Shown piece after piece: positions 1 to 8,109 of a DNA stretch of 25,727 bases. A program made the translations under genes and the position numbers. Each line of letters begins with the position of its first letter. Within the stretch, counting starts at the first letter, position 1. This DNA comes from JBDSGC01 sp046594105 (GTDB taxonomy: Bacteria; Acidobacteriota; Thermoanaerobaculia; Gp7-AA8). The notes under the pieces are model-generated. The model did no database searches, was not told where the DNA came from, and saw only the letters and a program-made list of their open reading frames with translations. The stretch lies in contig JBKJQB010000146.1 of the NCBI GenBank assembly GCA_046594105.1, forward strand, positions 1 to 25,727, written 5' to 3'.

Positions 1-1
1 G

Positions 2-1060
2 GCCGCCGGTCTCGTGCAGGAGATCACAGCGCTGGTCACCCGCCCCTGGGTGCTCATGGAAGTGTGCGGAGGACAGACCCACTCGATCGTCCGTTACGGC
101 ATCGATCGCATGCTCCCCTCGCTCATCGAGTTGGTTCATGGTCCGGGGTGTCCGGTCTGCGTGACGTCGCTGGAGATGATCGATCGGGCGCATGCCATCG
201 CCTCGCATTCCGACGTCATCTTCACCTCGTTTGGCGACATGCTGCGAGTTCCCGGCTCGCGCGGCGACCTGCTGGCCCTCAAGAGCCGCGGTGCCGACGT
301 TCGCGTGGTCTACTCCCCTCTCGATGCGGTGAAGATCGCCATCGACAATCCCTCGAAGCGCGTGGTCTTTTTCGGCATCGGCTTCGAGACCACCGCTCCC
401 GCCAACGCCATGGCCGTGTACCGGGCCAAGCACGATGGCGTGAAGAACTTCTCCATGCTCGTCTCGCACGTTCTGGTTCCCCCGGCCATGGCCGCGATCC
501 TCCAGTCACCCGGCAACCGCGTGCAGGGATTCCTCGGCCCCGGCCACGTCTGCGCCATCATGGGAACCTCAGAGTACGTCGCCCTGGCGGAGAGATACCG
601 CGTGCCCATCGTCATCTCCGGCTTCGAGCCCATCGACCTGCTCGAAGGGATCCTGATGACCGTCCGCCAGCTGGAAGAAGGACGAGCCGAAGTGGAGAAC
701 CAGTACGCACGAGCGGTGACGGCGGAAGGCAACCGACCCGCGCTGAACATCGTTTTCGAGGTCTTCGAAGTGGGCGATCGCAAGTGGCGCGGCGTGGGGT
801 CCATCCCCAAATCCGGTTACAAGCTTCGCTACGAATACTCAGAGCACGATGCCTCGCGCATCTTCGACGTCGAGGCCATCGAGACGCAGGAATCGGAGCT
901 TTGCATCAGCGGCCCCATTCTTCGAGGCCTGAAGAAACCGGGTGACTGCCCGGCATTCGGCAAGGAGTGCAGTCCGGAACATCCGCTGGGCGCCACCATG
1001 GTGTCGGCCGAGGGGGCCTGTGCCGCGTACTATCAATACGGGCGGTACATTCAGGCGTGA
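2..1060 (+). CDS. hypD: HypD, [NiFe]-hydrogenase maturation protein (5' end cut by window)
   Basis: HypD is the iron-sulfur scaffold that, with HypC, assembles the Fe(CN)2CO unit of [NiFe]-hydrogenases in the cytoplasm. The family motifs are visible: CGGQTH near the N-terminus, then GPGCPVC, GFETT, GFEPIDLLEG, and the C-terminal cysteine-rich part (GDCPAFGKEC through EGACAAYYQYG) that belongs to the iron-sulfur region. The reading frame is open to the first base. A GTG at position 14 could serve as a start, but homologs carry about 25 more residues before the conserved RPWVLMEVCGGQTH stretch and the codons at 2-13 continue the frame, so the true start most likely lies outside the window. The stop shares four bases (GTGA) with the next gene, so hypD, the SIS isomerase and hypE form one transcript. 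Identity is very secure; only the N-terminus is missing. Confidence 0.96.
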   Translation, partial: AAGLVQEITALVTRPWVLMEVCGGQTHSIVRYGIDRMLPSLIELVHGPGCPVCVTSLEMIDRAHAIASHSDVIFTSFGDMLRVPGSRGDLLALKSRGADVRVVYSPLDAVKIAIDNPSKRVVFFGIGFETTAPANAMAVYRAKHDGVKNFSMLVSHVLVPPAMAAILQSPGNRVQGFLGPGHVCAIMGTSEYVALAERYRVPIVISGFEPIDLLEGILMTVRQLEEGRAEVENQYARAVTAEGNRPALNIVFEVFEVGDRKWRGVGSIPKSGYKLRYEYSEHDASRIFDVEAIETQESELCISGPILRGLKKPGDCPAFGKECSPEHPLGATMVSAEGACAAYYQYGRYIQA

Positions 1061-1638
1061 GAGAAGCCATCCTCCGCAAAGCTCGCGAGAGTGCAGATAC
1101 AACGCTGCGATTCTTCGAGGAAAACAGCGAGCTGCTGGAGCGATGCGTCACTGACGTGGCCGGCCGCTTCACACGCGGAGGGCGCCTTCTGCTGATGGGC
1201 AACGGCGGCTCGGCCTGCGACGCGCAGCACATCGCGGTCGAGTTCCAGCATCCCATCATCGAGAAACGCAAGGCCCTGCCGGCCATGGCCCTCACCGTCG
1301 ACACCGCGCTGATCACGGCGATCGGAAACGATCGCGACTTCTCCCGCATCTTCGTCGAACAGCTGGACATGCTGGCCCGCCCCGAGGACATCCTTCTGGG
1401 CATCTCCACCTCCGGCGCGTCGGCCAACGTCAATCGGGCGATGAAACGAGGCCGCGAGATCGGCATGCTCACCATCGGGTATACCGGCCGCGATGGCGGC
1501 CGCATGCCGGAGAACTGTGACTACTGCTTCATCGTGAAGAGCTGGTCGATCCATCGCATCCAGGAGACACACACCACGCTGCTGCACCTCTTCTGGGATC
1601 AGCTGCACATCGCCATGGGTGAGGACGATGTCCTCTGA
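1057..1638 (+). CDS. GmhA-like SIS-domain phosphosugar isomerase within the hyp operon
   Basis: This 193-residue protein has the sugar isomerase (SIS) fold and resembles D-sedoheptulose-7-phosphate isomerase GmhA in length and sequence. Visible features are GNGGSACDAQH (from about residue 49), GISTSGASANV (about 115-125) and RIQETHTTLLH near the C-terminus. Residues equivalent to the GmhA active-site and metal positions all appear kept: H58, E62, Q169 and H177. The chosen start is the GTG at 1057, which overlaps the hypD stop by four bases; an upstream in-frame ATG at 967 would place a long, unrelated extension inside hypD. The gene is wedged between hypD and hypE with overlaps on both sides, so a link to hydrogenase maturation is likelier than to lipopolysaccharide heptose synthesis. 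From memory, similar SIS proteins occur in some hydrogenase clusters, especially high-affinity types, but their role is unclear to me. The fold is certain, the substrate is not. Confidence 0.88.
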   Translation: MREAILRKARESADTTLRFFEENSELLERCVTDVAGRFTRGGRLLLMGNGGSACDAQHIAVEFQHPIIEKRKALPAMALTVDTALITAIGNDRDFSRIFVEQLDMLARPEDILLGISTSGASANVNRAMKRGREIGMLTIGYTGRDGGRMPENCDYCFIVKSWSIHRIQETHTTLLHLFWDQLHIAMGEDDVL

Positions 1639-2689
1639 CGACTCGACCATCCCCTTTGCCGACTGCCCCCTTCCGATCGGCGAAAGGAAGCAGATCCTGC
1701 TCGGTCACGGCAGCGGCGGAAAGCTGACCTCGCAGCTCATCGAACGGCTTTTTCTTCCAGCGTTCGGCAATCCTGCGCTCGACGCGCTCGACGATCAGGC
1801 CATCCTGGAAATCGGCGGCGAGCGCATCGCCTTCTCCACCGACTCCTACGTGGTCACGCCGATTTTCTTTCCCGGCGGAGACATCGGCGAGCTCGCCGTC
1901 AACGGCACGATCAACGATCTGGCCATGAGCGGCGCGGTCCCGCGTGTGCTGTCCCTGGCGCTCATTCTCGAGGAAGGACTGGAGATCGAGGATCTGGAGC
2001 GCATCGTCGAATCGATCCGAAAGGCTGCGGCGCACGCCGGCGTGCACATCGTGACCGGAGACACCAAGGTCGTCGGCCGCGGCAGCGGGGACAAGATCTT
2101 CATCAACACCACCGGCATCGGCATCATCCCCAAGGGCATCGTGATGTCCTCCAGCCGGGTGCGACCGGGCGATGACATTCTGCTCTCCGGTCCTATCGGC
2201 GACCACGGCATCACCATCCTCTCGCAGCGCGAAGGGCTGGAGTTCGACGGGGAGCTGCGCAGCGATACCGCCGCGCTGCACGAGCTGGTCGCCGCGATGC
2301 TGCAGGCCTGGCCCGACATTCACGCCATGCGCGATCCCACCCGCGGCGGAGTGGCCGCCACCCTGGTGGAGATCGCCACCCGTCAGAAACTGGGCATCGA
2401 AGTGGACGAGACGCGCATTCCGATCCGCGATGTGGTGCGCGGCGCCTGCGAGATCCTCGGCCTCGACCCTTTGCTGGTCGCCAACGAGGGCAAGCTCATC
2501 GCCTTCGTTCCGCCGGAAGGAAGCGAGCAGGTCCTCCGCGCCATGCGGGCCCATCCGCTCGGATCGGAAGCCGCGATCATCGGCCGGGTGACCGCCGAGC
2601 GTCCCGGATTCGTGATGATGCACACCTCCATCCGGGGCCAGCGAATCATCGACCTCCCCTTCGGCGAAGTGCTCCCGCGCATCTGTTGA
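1628..2689 (+). CDS. hypE: HypE, carbamoyl-dehydratase of [NiFe]-hydrogenase maturation
   Basis: HypE receives a carbamoyl group from HypF on its C-terminal cysteine and dehydrates it with ATP to a thiocyanate, the source of the cyanide ligands of the hydrogenase iron. The 353-residue protein belongs to the PurM/HypE/SelD ATP-binding family: GHGSGGK near residues 26-32, TDSYVV, ...VNGTINDLAMSGA, and VTGDTKVV followed by the glycine-rich GRGSGDK. It ends in PRIC, with the modified cysteine as the last residue, as in functional HypE. The ATG at 1628 is preferred over the GTG at 1619 because GAGG lies just upstream. It overlaps the end of the SIS gene by 11 bases. The rest of the hydrogenase locus (hypA, B, C, F and structural genes) must lie to the left. 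Confidence 0.96.
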   Translation: MSSDDSTIPFADCPLPIGERKQILLGHGSGGKLTSQLIERLFLPAFGNPALDALDDQAILEIGGERIAFSTDSYVVTPIFFPGGDIGELAVNGTINDLAMSGAVPRVLSLALILEEGLEIEDLERIVESIRKAAAHAGVHIVTGDTKVVGRGSGDKIFINTTGIGIIPKGIVMSSSRVRPGDDILLSGPIGDHGITILSQREGLEFDGELRSDTAALHELVAAMLQAWPDIHAMRDPTRGGVAATLVEIATRQKLGIEVDETRIPIRDVVRGACEILGLDPLLVANEGKLIAFVPPEGSEQVLRAMRAHPLGSEAAIIGRVTAERPGFVMMHTSIRGQRIIDLPFGEVLPRIC

Positions 2690-2859
2690 ATGATCGCGCC
2701 GGGCAAGGAACGCTCGTCAGGCGCCCGCCCTGCCGGGAAGGAGCAGGTGGATGCTGGAACTGGTGGAAAGATCGAACGCAGGCTCCTGCAGGCCGTTCAT
2801 CGAGCGTACTGAACTGGCTTGAGCAGGACGCGTTCCTCGAGCCCATTCCGCACTGCCTC
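2690..2859. other. Intergenic spacer with no supported gene
   Basis: This is the gap between the hypE stop and the 84-bp repeat. A short plus-strand open frame (2686-2895) exists, but it has no ribosome-binding site, no recognisable sequence and overlaps the repeat. I see no tRNA, no clear terminator and no conserved motif. Confidence 0.5.
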
Positions 2860-2943
2860 CTAAAAGCCTGCGCGGCAGGAAGTCTTGGAGCGTGATCTTC
2901 GCGGAGCCTTGGGCAACCAGCGCCGCCGGCCGTGCCGGCCTAG
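2860..2943. repeat. 84-bp interspersed repeat, copy A, between convergent genes
   Basis: This segment aligns without gaps to 8026-8109 with about 77 of 84 positions identical; differences are at 2863, 2864, 2868, 2879, 2881, 2900 and 2909. Identity stops sharply at both edges. The right edge is CTAG, whose complement gives the TAG stop of the minus-strand kinase. The left edge here is CTAA, where copy B has CTAG. Inside, TTGG-GCAA-CCAG can form a small stem with a GNRA-type GCAA loop, flanked by GCGG and CCGC. GCCGGC-CGT-GCCGGC forms a second hairpin. Confidence 0.85.
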
Positions 2944-4805
2944 GCGTTCAACCCGAACGGCTCCAGCAGTCTCCGGAACCCTGGCTCGTCGCGGATGCCG
3001 TCGAAGCGTGGGTCGACCGGGGTGTGCCAGAGCGTGCCGGTGCGTTCCTCCACCGCGCGTTCGAACCAGTCGAGGGCGAGTTCGGTCTCTCCCATCCCGA
3101 GGTGGACAAGCATGATGTTGAATGGCGAGACGTACCGCTCGCGGGAGCGCTCCTGCAGTTCCTTGAGGACGCCTCGCGCAGCGTCGTGGGCGCCGCTGAC
3201 GCCGTAGCCATGTCCCAGCGCACCCAGGAACAGCCCTCCCCGTCCGCCGATCTCCGCGGAGCGCGTGAAATTCATGATCGCGTTCTCATAGTCTCCCGTC
3301 TGCTCGTAGGTCAACCCGATGTAGTAATGAGCGGGCGCGAATGCGGCCTCGCTGTCGAGCACCTGACGGTAGAGCCGCAAGGCCGCGCCATAGTCGCGCC
3401 GGAAGTGATGCGCGACGCCGATGCCGGTGTGGATGATGGGGGAGAGCGGATCGATCTCATGGGCCTGAGTGACCAGGCGCATCGATTCCTCGCCGGATCT
3501 CTGCACGGCGAGGATGCCATACCAGTGCGGGGCCCAGGCATAGTTCGGGTTCAACCGCATCGCTTCCCCGAATTCGCGCTGTGCCGTGGACCAGTCCCAC
3601 TCGAAGAAGCCGGCCACGTAACCGAGAGAGGCGTGCGGCTCGGCCAGGCCAGGGTCGATCTCGATGGCGCGCATGGCCGCGGCCTTCGCTTTCGGGATCA
3701 CGTCGCGCGGCGCGATCATCTGGATGAAGCCGAGCATCATGTACGCGTCGGCCAGACCGGCGTACGAGCTGGCATGCATCGGATCGATCTCCACGGCCTC
3801 CTGAAACAGAGCAATGGCCTGGCGGAGGGCATCGGGATGACGCTTGTTCCACTGGATGCGACCGCGCAGATACAACTTCAGTGCGGCGGGGTCCGTTGCC
3901 GGCGTATCCATCCATGGCTTGGACGCGGTGGAGATTGCCGAAACGCGGGTGACCGGCAGCGGGCTGCGCGTCTCCTGCACCGCACCGAACGCCTCATGCA
4001 TCTCGGAGGCGTCCGCAAACCGGCGGCCGACTGGTTTCGCCAGCGCGCGAAGGATCAACGATTCCAGCTGCACAAGATCGGAGGAGGTCAGCGGGCCGGG
4101 ATCGTCCGAAAGGATTGCGTTGATGGTGGCCGCCGCGGTGCGGCGATCGAACGGACGCCTTCCCGAAGCGATCTCGTACAGCACGATGCCCAGACTGAAC
4201 AGATCGCTGCGCCCGTCGAGCGGCTCACCGAGAAGCTGTTCCGGCGACATGTAGGGCGCGGTTCCGGCGATGGTGTTCGGGCCGGAGATGAGCAGCTCGG
4301 TGGCATCATCGCCTCCGCGCATGAACGATTTGGCCAGCCCGAAATCCAGGACTTTCACCACTCCGGAAGCGCTGATCATGATGTTTCCCGGCTTGATGTC
4401 CCGGTGCACGATGCCGCGCTTGTGGGCCTCCCCCAGCGCGGCGGTAATCTGACGGCCGAAGGCGACGGCCTCCGTCAGGGAAATCCGTCCGCGGCGCATG
4501 CGCTCGCCAAGGGTTTCCCCCTGGACGTATTGCATGACGATGTACGGCCGCCCGTTCTCCTCCCCGATCTCGTAGATGGTGCAGACATTGGGGTGGTCGA
4601 TGGTGGCGATGAGCCGCGCTTCGCGCAGCATGCGCAACTGTGCGTCCTGGTCGGCATTCGCATGTGCCGGGAGCACTTTGATGGCCACATTCCGGCTGAG
4701 GCGCGTATCGAGAGCGAGGTAGACCTCGCCCATTCCGCCCGCGCCGAGCGGCGAGAGAACGCGGTAGTGGCCAAGGGAAACCGGGGCTGTGGAGGGCTCT
4801 GACAT
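2940..4805 (-). CDS. Eukaryotic-like Ser/Thr protein kinase with C-terminal TPR repeats
   Basis: This is a soluble 621-residue kinase. The kinase domain spans about residues 12-275: glycine loop GAGGMGEVY, VAIK lysine K43, HRDIKPGN with catalytic D136, DFG at 154-156, and the PYMSPEQ activation-segment end. All catalytic residues are present. From about residue 300 to the end the protein is alpha-helical TPR, beginning with a KLYLRGRIQWNKR segment and continuing with repeats such as EAVEIDPMHASSYAGLADAY. No transmembrane segment is visible. The ATG at 4805 starts right before the kinase fold (MSEPSTAPVSLGHYRVL). A longer frame back to 4988 adds basic, low-complexity residues and is less likely. 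No Shine-Dalgarno is seen; a TAAAAT box lies 12 bases upstream of the ATG, so a very short leader is possible. Its target is unknown. The TAG stop lies in the edge of repeat copy A. Confidence 0.9.
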   Translation of the reverse strand: MSEPSTAPVSLGHYRVLSPLGAGGMGEVYLALDTRLSRNVAIKVLPAHANADQDAQLRMLREARLIATIDHPNVCTIYEIGEENGRPYIVMQYVQGETLGERMRRGRISLTEAVAFGRQITAALGEAHKRGIVHRDIKPGNIMISASGVVKVLDFGLAKSFMRGGDDATELLISGPNTIAGTAPYMSPEQLLGEPLDGRSDLFSLGIVLYEIASGRRPFDRRTAAATINAILSDDPGPLTSSDLVQLESLILRALAKPVGRRFADASEMHEAFGAVQETRSPLPVTRVSAISTASKPWMDTPATDPAALKLYLRGRIQWNKRHPDALRQAIALFQEAVEIDPMHASSYAGLADAYMMLGFIQMIAPRDVIPKAKAAAMRAIEIDPGLAEPHASLGYVAGFFEWDWSTAQREFGEAMRLNPNYAWAPHWYGILAVQRSGEESMRLVTQAHEIDPLSPIIHTGIGVAHHFRRDYGAALRLYRQVLDSEAAFAPAHYYIGLTYEQTGDYENAIMNFTRSAEIGGRGGLFLGALGHGYGVSGAHDAARGVLKELQERSRERYVSPFNIMLVHLGMGETELALDWFERAVEERTGTLWHTPVDPRFDGIRDEPGFRRLLEPFGLNA

Positions 4806-5079
4806 CAGGGGCCGCGATTTTACTGCAGTCGCTCTGGTGAGGACTGGCCAGCACGGACGGTCCCATCCCTCGAGCTCACTTGGTGTGAACTGGACCCGGT
4901 CCGGCGGAAGATCATGCGAGATGCGGCCCGGCCGGAAACGTGATCGCGCGCGTCCCACGTTGCGTCGCCGTTCCTTCCCCTGAGACAATCAGCCATTCCC
5001 TGAGCATTGGAATCGCGCGTTTCACTTCCGGAGCGGTGCGACTGGCCGCCGGCCGGGAGCCGACGCGCGAGCCCCTCTG
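4806..5079. promoter_or_regulatory. Divergent promoter region between two kinase genes
   Basis: This 274-base gap separates two head-to-head signalling genes, so it should hold promoters for both. On the minus strand TAAAAT (4817-4822) resembles a -10 box, but no good -35 box is seen at the usual distance. I cannot identify a plus-strand promoter. There is no other gene-like content. Confidence 0.4.
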
Positions 5080-8016
5080 ATGAGAGCTCTGACTCTGAGG
5101 CTCCTGCTGCCGACGGTGCTCGCTGCCGTGGCCATCGGCGTCCTCGCGCTCGGAGTTCTCGTCGTTTCACGCCGGAAAATTCAGGGAGGTCGCACGTTCG
5201 TGACGCTGATGATGGCGATCGCCATCTGGTCGTTCGCCTACTCGCTCGAGCTGGTCGATCCCACTCTCAGCGGCAAGCTTCTCTGGGCCCGCGTTGCCTA
5301 CCTCGGCGTGACTGCCGTTCCTGTGGCCTGGCTGGCCCTGACCTTCCGCCTGGCGCGTCTCGATTCCTGGTTCCGCCTTTCCACGTTCCTGGTGCTCTCG
5401 ATCATTCCATTGGCCACCCTGATCGTTGCCTTGGTCCCGCCGCTTTCGTTTCTTCTCTGGTCGGGCGCGGGCATGCAACAGTCGGGCGGGCTCACGCTGC
5501 TGCACGTCGATCACGGCGTGATGTTCTGGATCTTCACCCTTTACGCCTATCTGCTCTGCGTCGTCGGCACCGTCATTCTGGCGGGGGGGTTTCGACGGCG
5601 ATCCGGCGTGTTCCGCGGGCAGCGCCTCGCGCTGCTGTTCGCTTGTGCTCCGCCGTTTCTTGGAAGCGTGCTGTACGTGGCCAACGTCGGGCCTCTGCGG
5701 GGCGTGCAGACCGCTCCCTTCGCATTCGCCCTGAGCGGGGCCGCGTTCGGATGGTCGCTGCTGCGCCACGGACTTCTGGCCATCGTGCCGGTGGCCCGGG
5801 AACGTCTGGTGGAACGGATGGAGGACATCGTGATCGTGGTCGACGAAGGAGGTCGCATCCTTTACATCAACCCGGCGGCCCTCGCCGCGCTGGGCGTCAG
5901 CGAAAACGAGATTGTGGGCCGTCGCGCAAGCGAGGCCTTGTCCACGCAGCAGGCCCTGGTGGAGCGATTTCGCGACACCACCAACGCACGCACCGAGGTC
6001 GAGCTCAGCCTGTCGGGGGAATCACGCTGGTTCGACCTGCGGATCTCTCCCATCGGCGAGACCCCTTCGCAACCGGTCGGCCGCCTCATCGTCCTGCGCG
6101 ACATCACGGAACGAAAACGAGCGGAGGAACTGCTGGCCACCAGTGAGCGGCGTTACCGCTCCGTCCTGGAGAACATCGAGGAAGGGTATTTCGAGCTCGA
6201 CCTGAACGGCACGATCCTCACCTGCAACGATGTGCTCGCGAAAATACTCGGGCATCCAGCCGAACAGATGATCGGGCTCAATTACCGGCAGTACACCGAC
6301 GTCGAAACGGGGCGGGTGCTGAAGGAGATCTTCCGCGAGATCTACAGCTCCAAGCAGACCATTCGCGATCGCCAGCATCGCATCGTTGCCGTCGATGGCA
6401 CGACCGCCACGGTGGAGCTGTCGGCAATGCCGCAGCTGGACGAGAACCATGAGGTCGTCGGTTTCCGCGGTCTGATCCACGACGTCTCAGGACGGATGCG
6501 GTCCGAGGACGCGCTGCGCGACGCCCAGGACAGAATCTCCCGCCTGCTGGAAGGGTCGGCCGGAGGGGCAGAGGATCTTCCGCAGTGGGTCAGAGCTACC
6601 GCTCGCGAGATTGCCATCGGCATCGGAGCCGGATCGATCGATGTGTGGGAGATCGACGGATCTGACGTCACCGCTCTTTCCGAAGTCGCGGACGGCGGGC
6701 CTTCTTCGGAGGACGTCCGAAACCTGGCCGCTCTCGCTGCCCGTGGTGTGCTGGAGACCGAGACGGGAACGATCGTGCCGGTGACCACAACCATCGGCAC
6801 GGTCTGCGGAATCGTTCGCGCCGAAGGACGCAGGCCGACCTGGGGCCAGACCGAGCGCCAGATCCTTTTTGCATTCGCCCGGCAGCTCGGCGCGGCACTG
6901 GAGATGCGCCGCCTCCGCGAACAGCTCGCCGACTCCGAGGCGATGCGAGCGACGCGTCGGCGCGAACTCAAAGAACGAGGCGTGGCGCTGCTGCAGCTCT
7001 GCCCACGCTGCGGCCGCTGCTTCCCCGACCAGGTGACCGAATGCACGCACGATGGAACGAGATTCGGCCACCCGCGCGCCCTCCCCTACCTTCTCGCCGA
7101 TCGCTACCGCTTTGTCTCCCTCCTGGGGACGGGTGGCATGGGGATCGTCCTGTTAGCCTTCGACGAGAAGCTGGGACGCGAGGTGGCCATCAAGCTGCTC
7201 CGGCCCGATCACTTCAACGATGCCGAGGTGAAGCGGCGGTTCGAACGCGAGGCCCGCACCGTGGCCCAGGTGCAGCATCCGTCGGTGATCGCACTCTTCG
7301 ACGCCGGGGAGCTCGATGATGGGACGATGTTTCTGGTGACGGAGCGTCTGGTCGGCGCCGACCTCGCATCGGTCATCAAGCGCTACCAGGCCGGAACGAA
7401 ACGGCAGGTCGCTTCCCTCATTCGACAGGCCAGCTCCGCGATCCGTAGCGCGCATCAGGTCGGGGTCGTGCATCGCGACATCAAGCCCGCCAACATCTTT
7501 CTGCTGAATGACGGGAACCTGCTCCGGGTCAAGATTCTCGACTTTGGAATCGCCAAATCGCTCACCCTCGACAAAGACGCCACGCAGACGGGGATGATCG
7601 TGGGGACGCCGGCGTACATGGCTCCGGAACAGATCGAGGGATACCCAGCCGATGAGCGGGCGGATGTCTACTCTCTCGGCTGTGCCGCCTACGAGGCACT
7701 GGTTGGCCGGCGCGTGACCCAGGGCGAGAAGCTGTGGGAAGTCATGACCTCCGCGCTTCAGGACGTCCCCGACCGACCTTCTCAACTCATCACGCTCGCA
7801 GCGACGGAAATCGACGAGCTGTTCGCGGCGGCCCTGGCCAAAGACCCCGCGGCCCGACCCTCCGACATCGAAGCCTGGGGCCAGCGCCTCGCCGACCTGC
7901 TCGAACAGGAGCAAGAGTCCGATGCCCTCGGATGGCCTCAACCGCTGGAGCCTGTCACCACGGCAGAGGACGAACCTGGGTCGAACCCGAGCGACGGCCT
8001 GACCGCAGCGTGGTGA
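5080..8016 (+). CDS. Membrane sensor: 7TM-PAS-PAS-GAF-like-zinc ribbon-Ser/Thr kinase fusion
   Basis: This 978-residue protein begins with a membrane module of about seven helices (residues 1-235) resembling the 7TM region normally found on histidine kinases. A PAS domain follows at about 242-350 (VERMEDIVIVVDEGGRILYI), a second at about 352-475 (RYRSVLENIEEGYFELDLNG), and a GAF-like segment at about 505-620. A four-cysteine zinc-ribbon-like motif (CPRCGRCF...C) lies near 641-660. The C-terminus (about 676-945) is a complete eukaryotic-like Ser/Thr kinase with GTGGMG, VAIK near 702, HRDIKPAN near 796, DFG near 820 and PAYMAPEQ. There is no histidine-kinase DHp or CA domain, so a sensory front end typical of two-component systems drives a Ser/Thr kinase. 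The sensed signal and substrates are unknown. The ATG at 5080 has no strong ribosome-binding site, but the first helix starts immediately after it. Confidence 0.9.
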   Translation: MRALTLRLLLPTVLAAVAIGVLALGVLVVSRRKIQGGRTFVTLMMAIAIWSFAYSLELVDPTLSGKLLWARVAYLGVTAVPVAWLALTFRLARLDSWFRLSTFLVLSIIPLATLIVALVPPLSFLLWSGAGMQQSGGLTLLHVDHGVMFWIFTLYAYLLCVVGTVILAGGFRRRSGVFRGQRLALLFACAPPFLGSVLYVANVGPLRGVQTAPFAFALSGAAFGWSLLRHGLLAIVPVARERLVERMEDIVIVVDEGGRILYINPAALAALGVSENEIVGRRASEALSTQQALVERFRDTTNARTEVELSLSGESRWFDLRISPIGETPSQPVGRLIVLRDITERKRAEELLATSERRYRSVLENIEEGYFELDLNGTILTCNDVLAKILGHPAEQMIGLNYRQYTDVETGRVLKEIFREIYSSKQTIRDRQHRIVAVDGTTATVELSAMPQLDENHEVVGFRGLIHDVSGRMRSEDALRDAQDRISRLLEGSAGGAEDLPQWVRATAREIAIGIGAGSIDVWEIDGSDVTALSEVADGGPSSEDVRNLAALAARGVLETETGTIVPVTTTIGTVCGIVRAEGRRPTWGQTERQILFAFARQLGAALEMRRLREQLADSEAMRATRRRELKERGVALLQLCPRCGRCFPDQVTECTHDGTRFGHPRALPYLLADRYRFVSLLGTGGMGIVLLAFDEKLGREVAIKLLRPDHFNDAEVKRRFEREARTVAQVQHPSVIALFDAGELDDGTMFLVTERLVGADLASVIKRYQAGTKRQVASLIRQASSAIRSAHQVGVVHRDIKPANIFLLNDGNLLRVKILDFGIAKSLTLDKDATQTGMIVGTPAYMAPEQIEGYPADERADVYSLGCAAYEALVGRRVTQGEKLWEVMTSALQDVPDRPSQLITLAATEIDELFAAALAKDPAARPSDIEAWGQRLADLLEQEQESDALGWPQPLEPVTTAEDEPGSNPSDGLTAAW

Positions 8017-8025
8017 TCAGCTCCA

Positions 8026-8109
8026 CTAGGAGCGTGCGCGGCAGAACGTCTTGGAGCGTGATCTTGGCGGAGCCCTGGGCAACCAGCGCCGCCGGCCGTG
8101 CCGGCCTAG
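8026..8109. repeat. 84-bp interspersed repeat, copy B, bounded by CTAG
   Basis: This is the second copy of the repeat at 2860-2943, in the same orientation and with no gaps. It starts and ends with CTAG. The right-hand CTAG supplies the complement of the TAG stop of the minus-strand TonB receptor, exactly as copy A does for the kinase. Like copy A it sits between convergent genes, here only nine bases after the plus-strand kinase stop. CTGG-GCAA-CCAG forms a four-pair stem with a GCAA loop, enclosed by GGCGG and CCGCC. The T/C difference at 2909/8075 changes a G-U pair to a G-C pair, which keeps the stem. Confidence 0.85.

Noticed and set aside
14..16. GTG as the true start of hypD
   Set aside because: The frame is open to the window edge and HypD proteins have about 25 more residues, so the gene more likely begins upstream.
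1529..2623. A 364-codon minus-strand frame opposite hypE
   Set aside because: The hypE reading is certain and the opposite product is low-complexity and unlike any family.
2686..2895. Small plus-strand gene after hypE
   Set aside because: It has no ribosome-binding site, no similarity that I recognise, and its end lies inside the 84-bp repeat.
2892..4802. A 636-codon open frame on the plus strand
   Set aside because: It is antisense to the Ser/Thr kinase, whose protein has all catalytic motifs; the plus-strand product has no recognisable domain. Long antisense frames are expected at this GC content.
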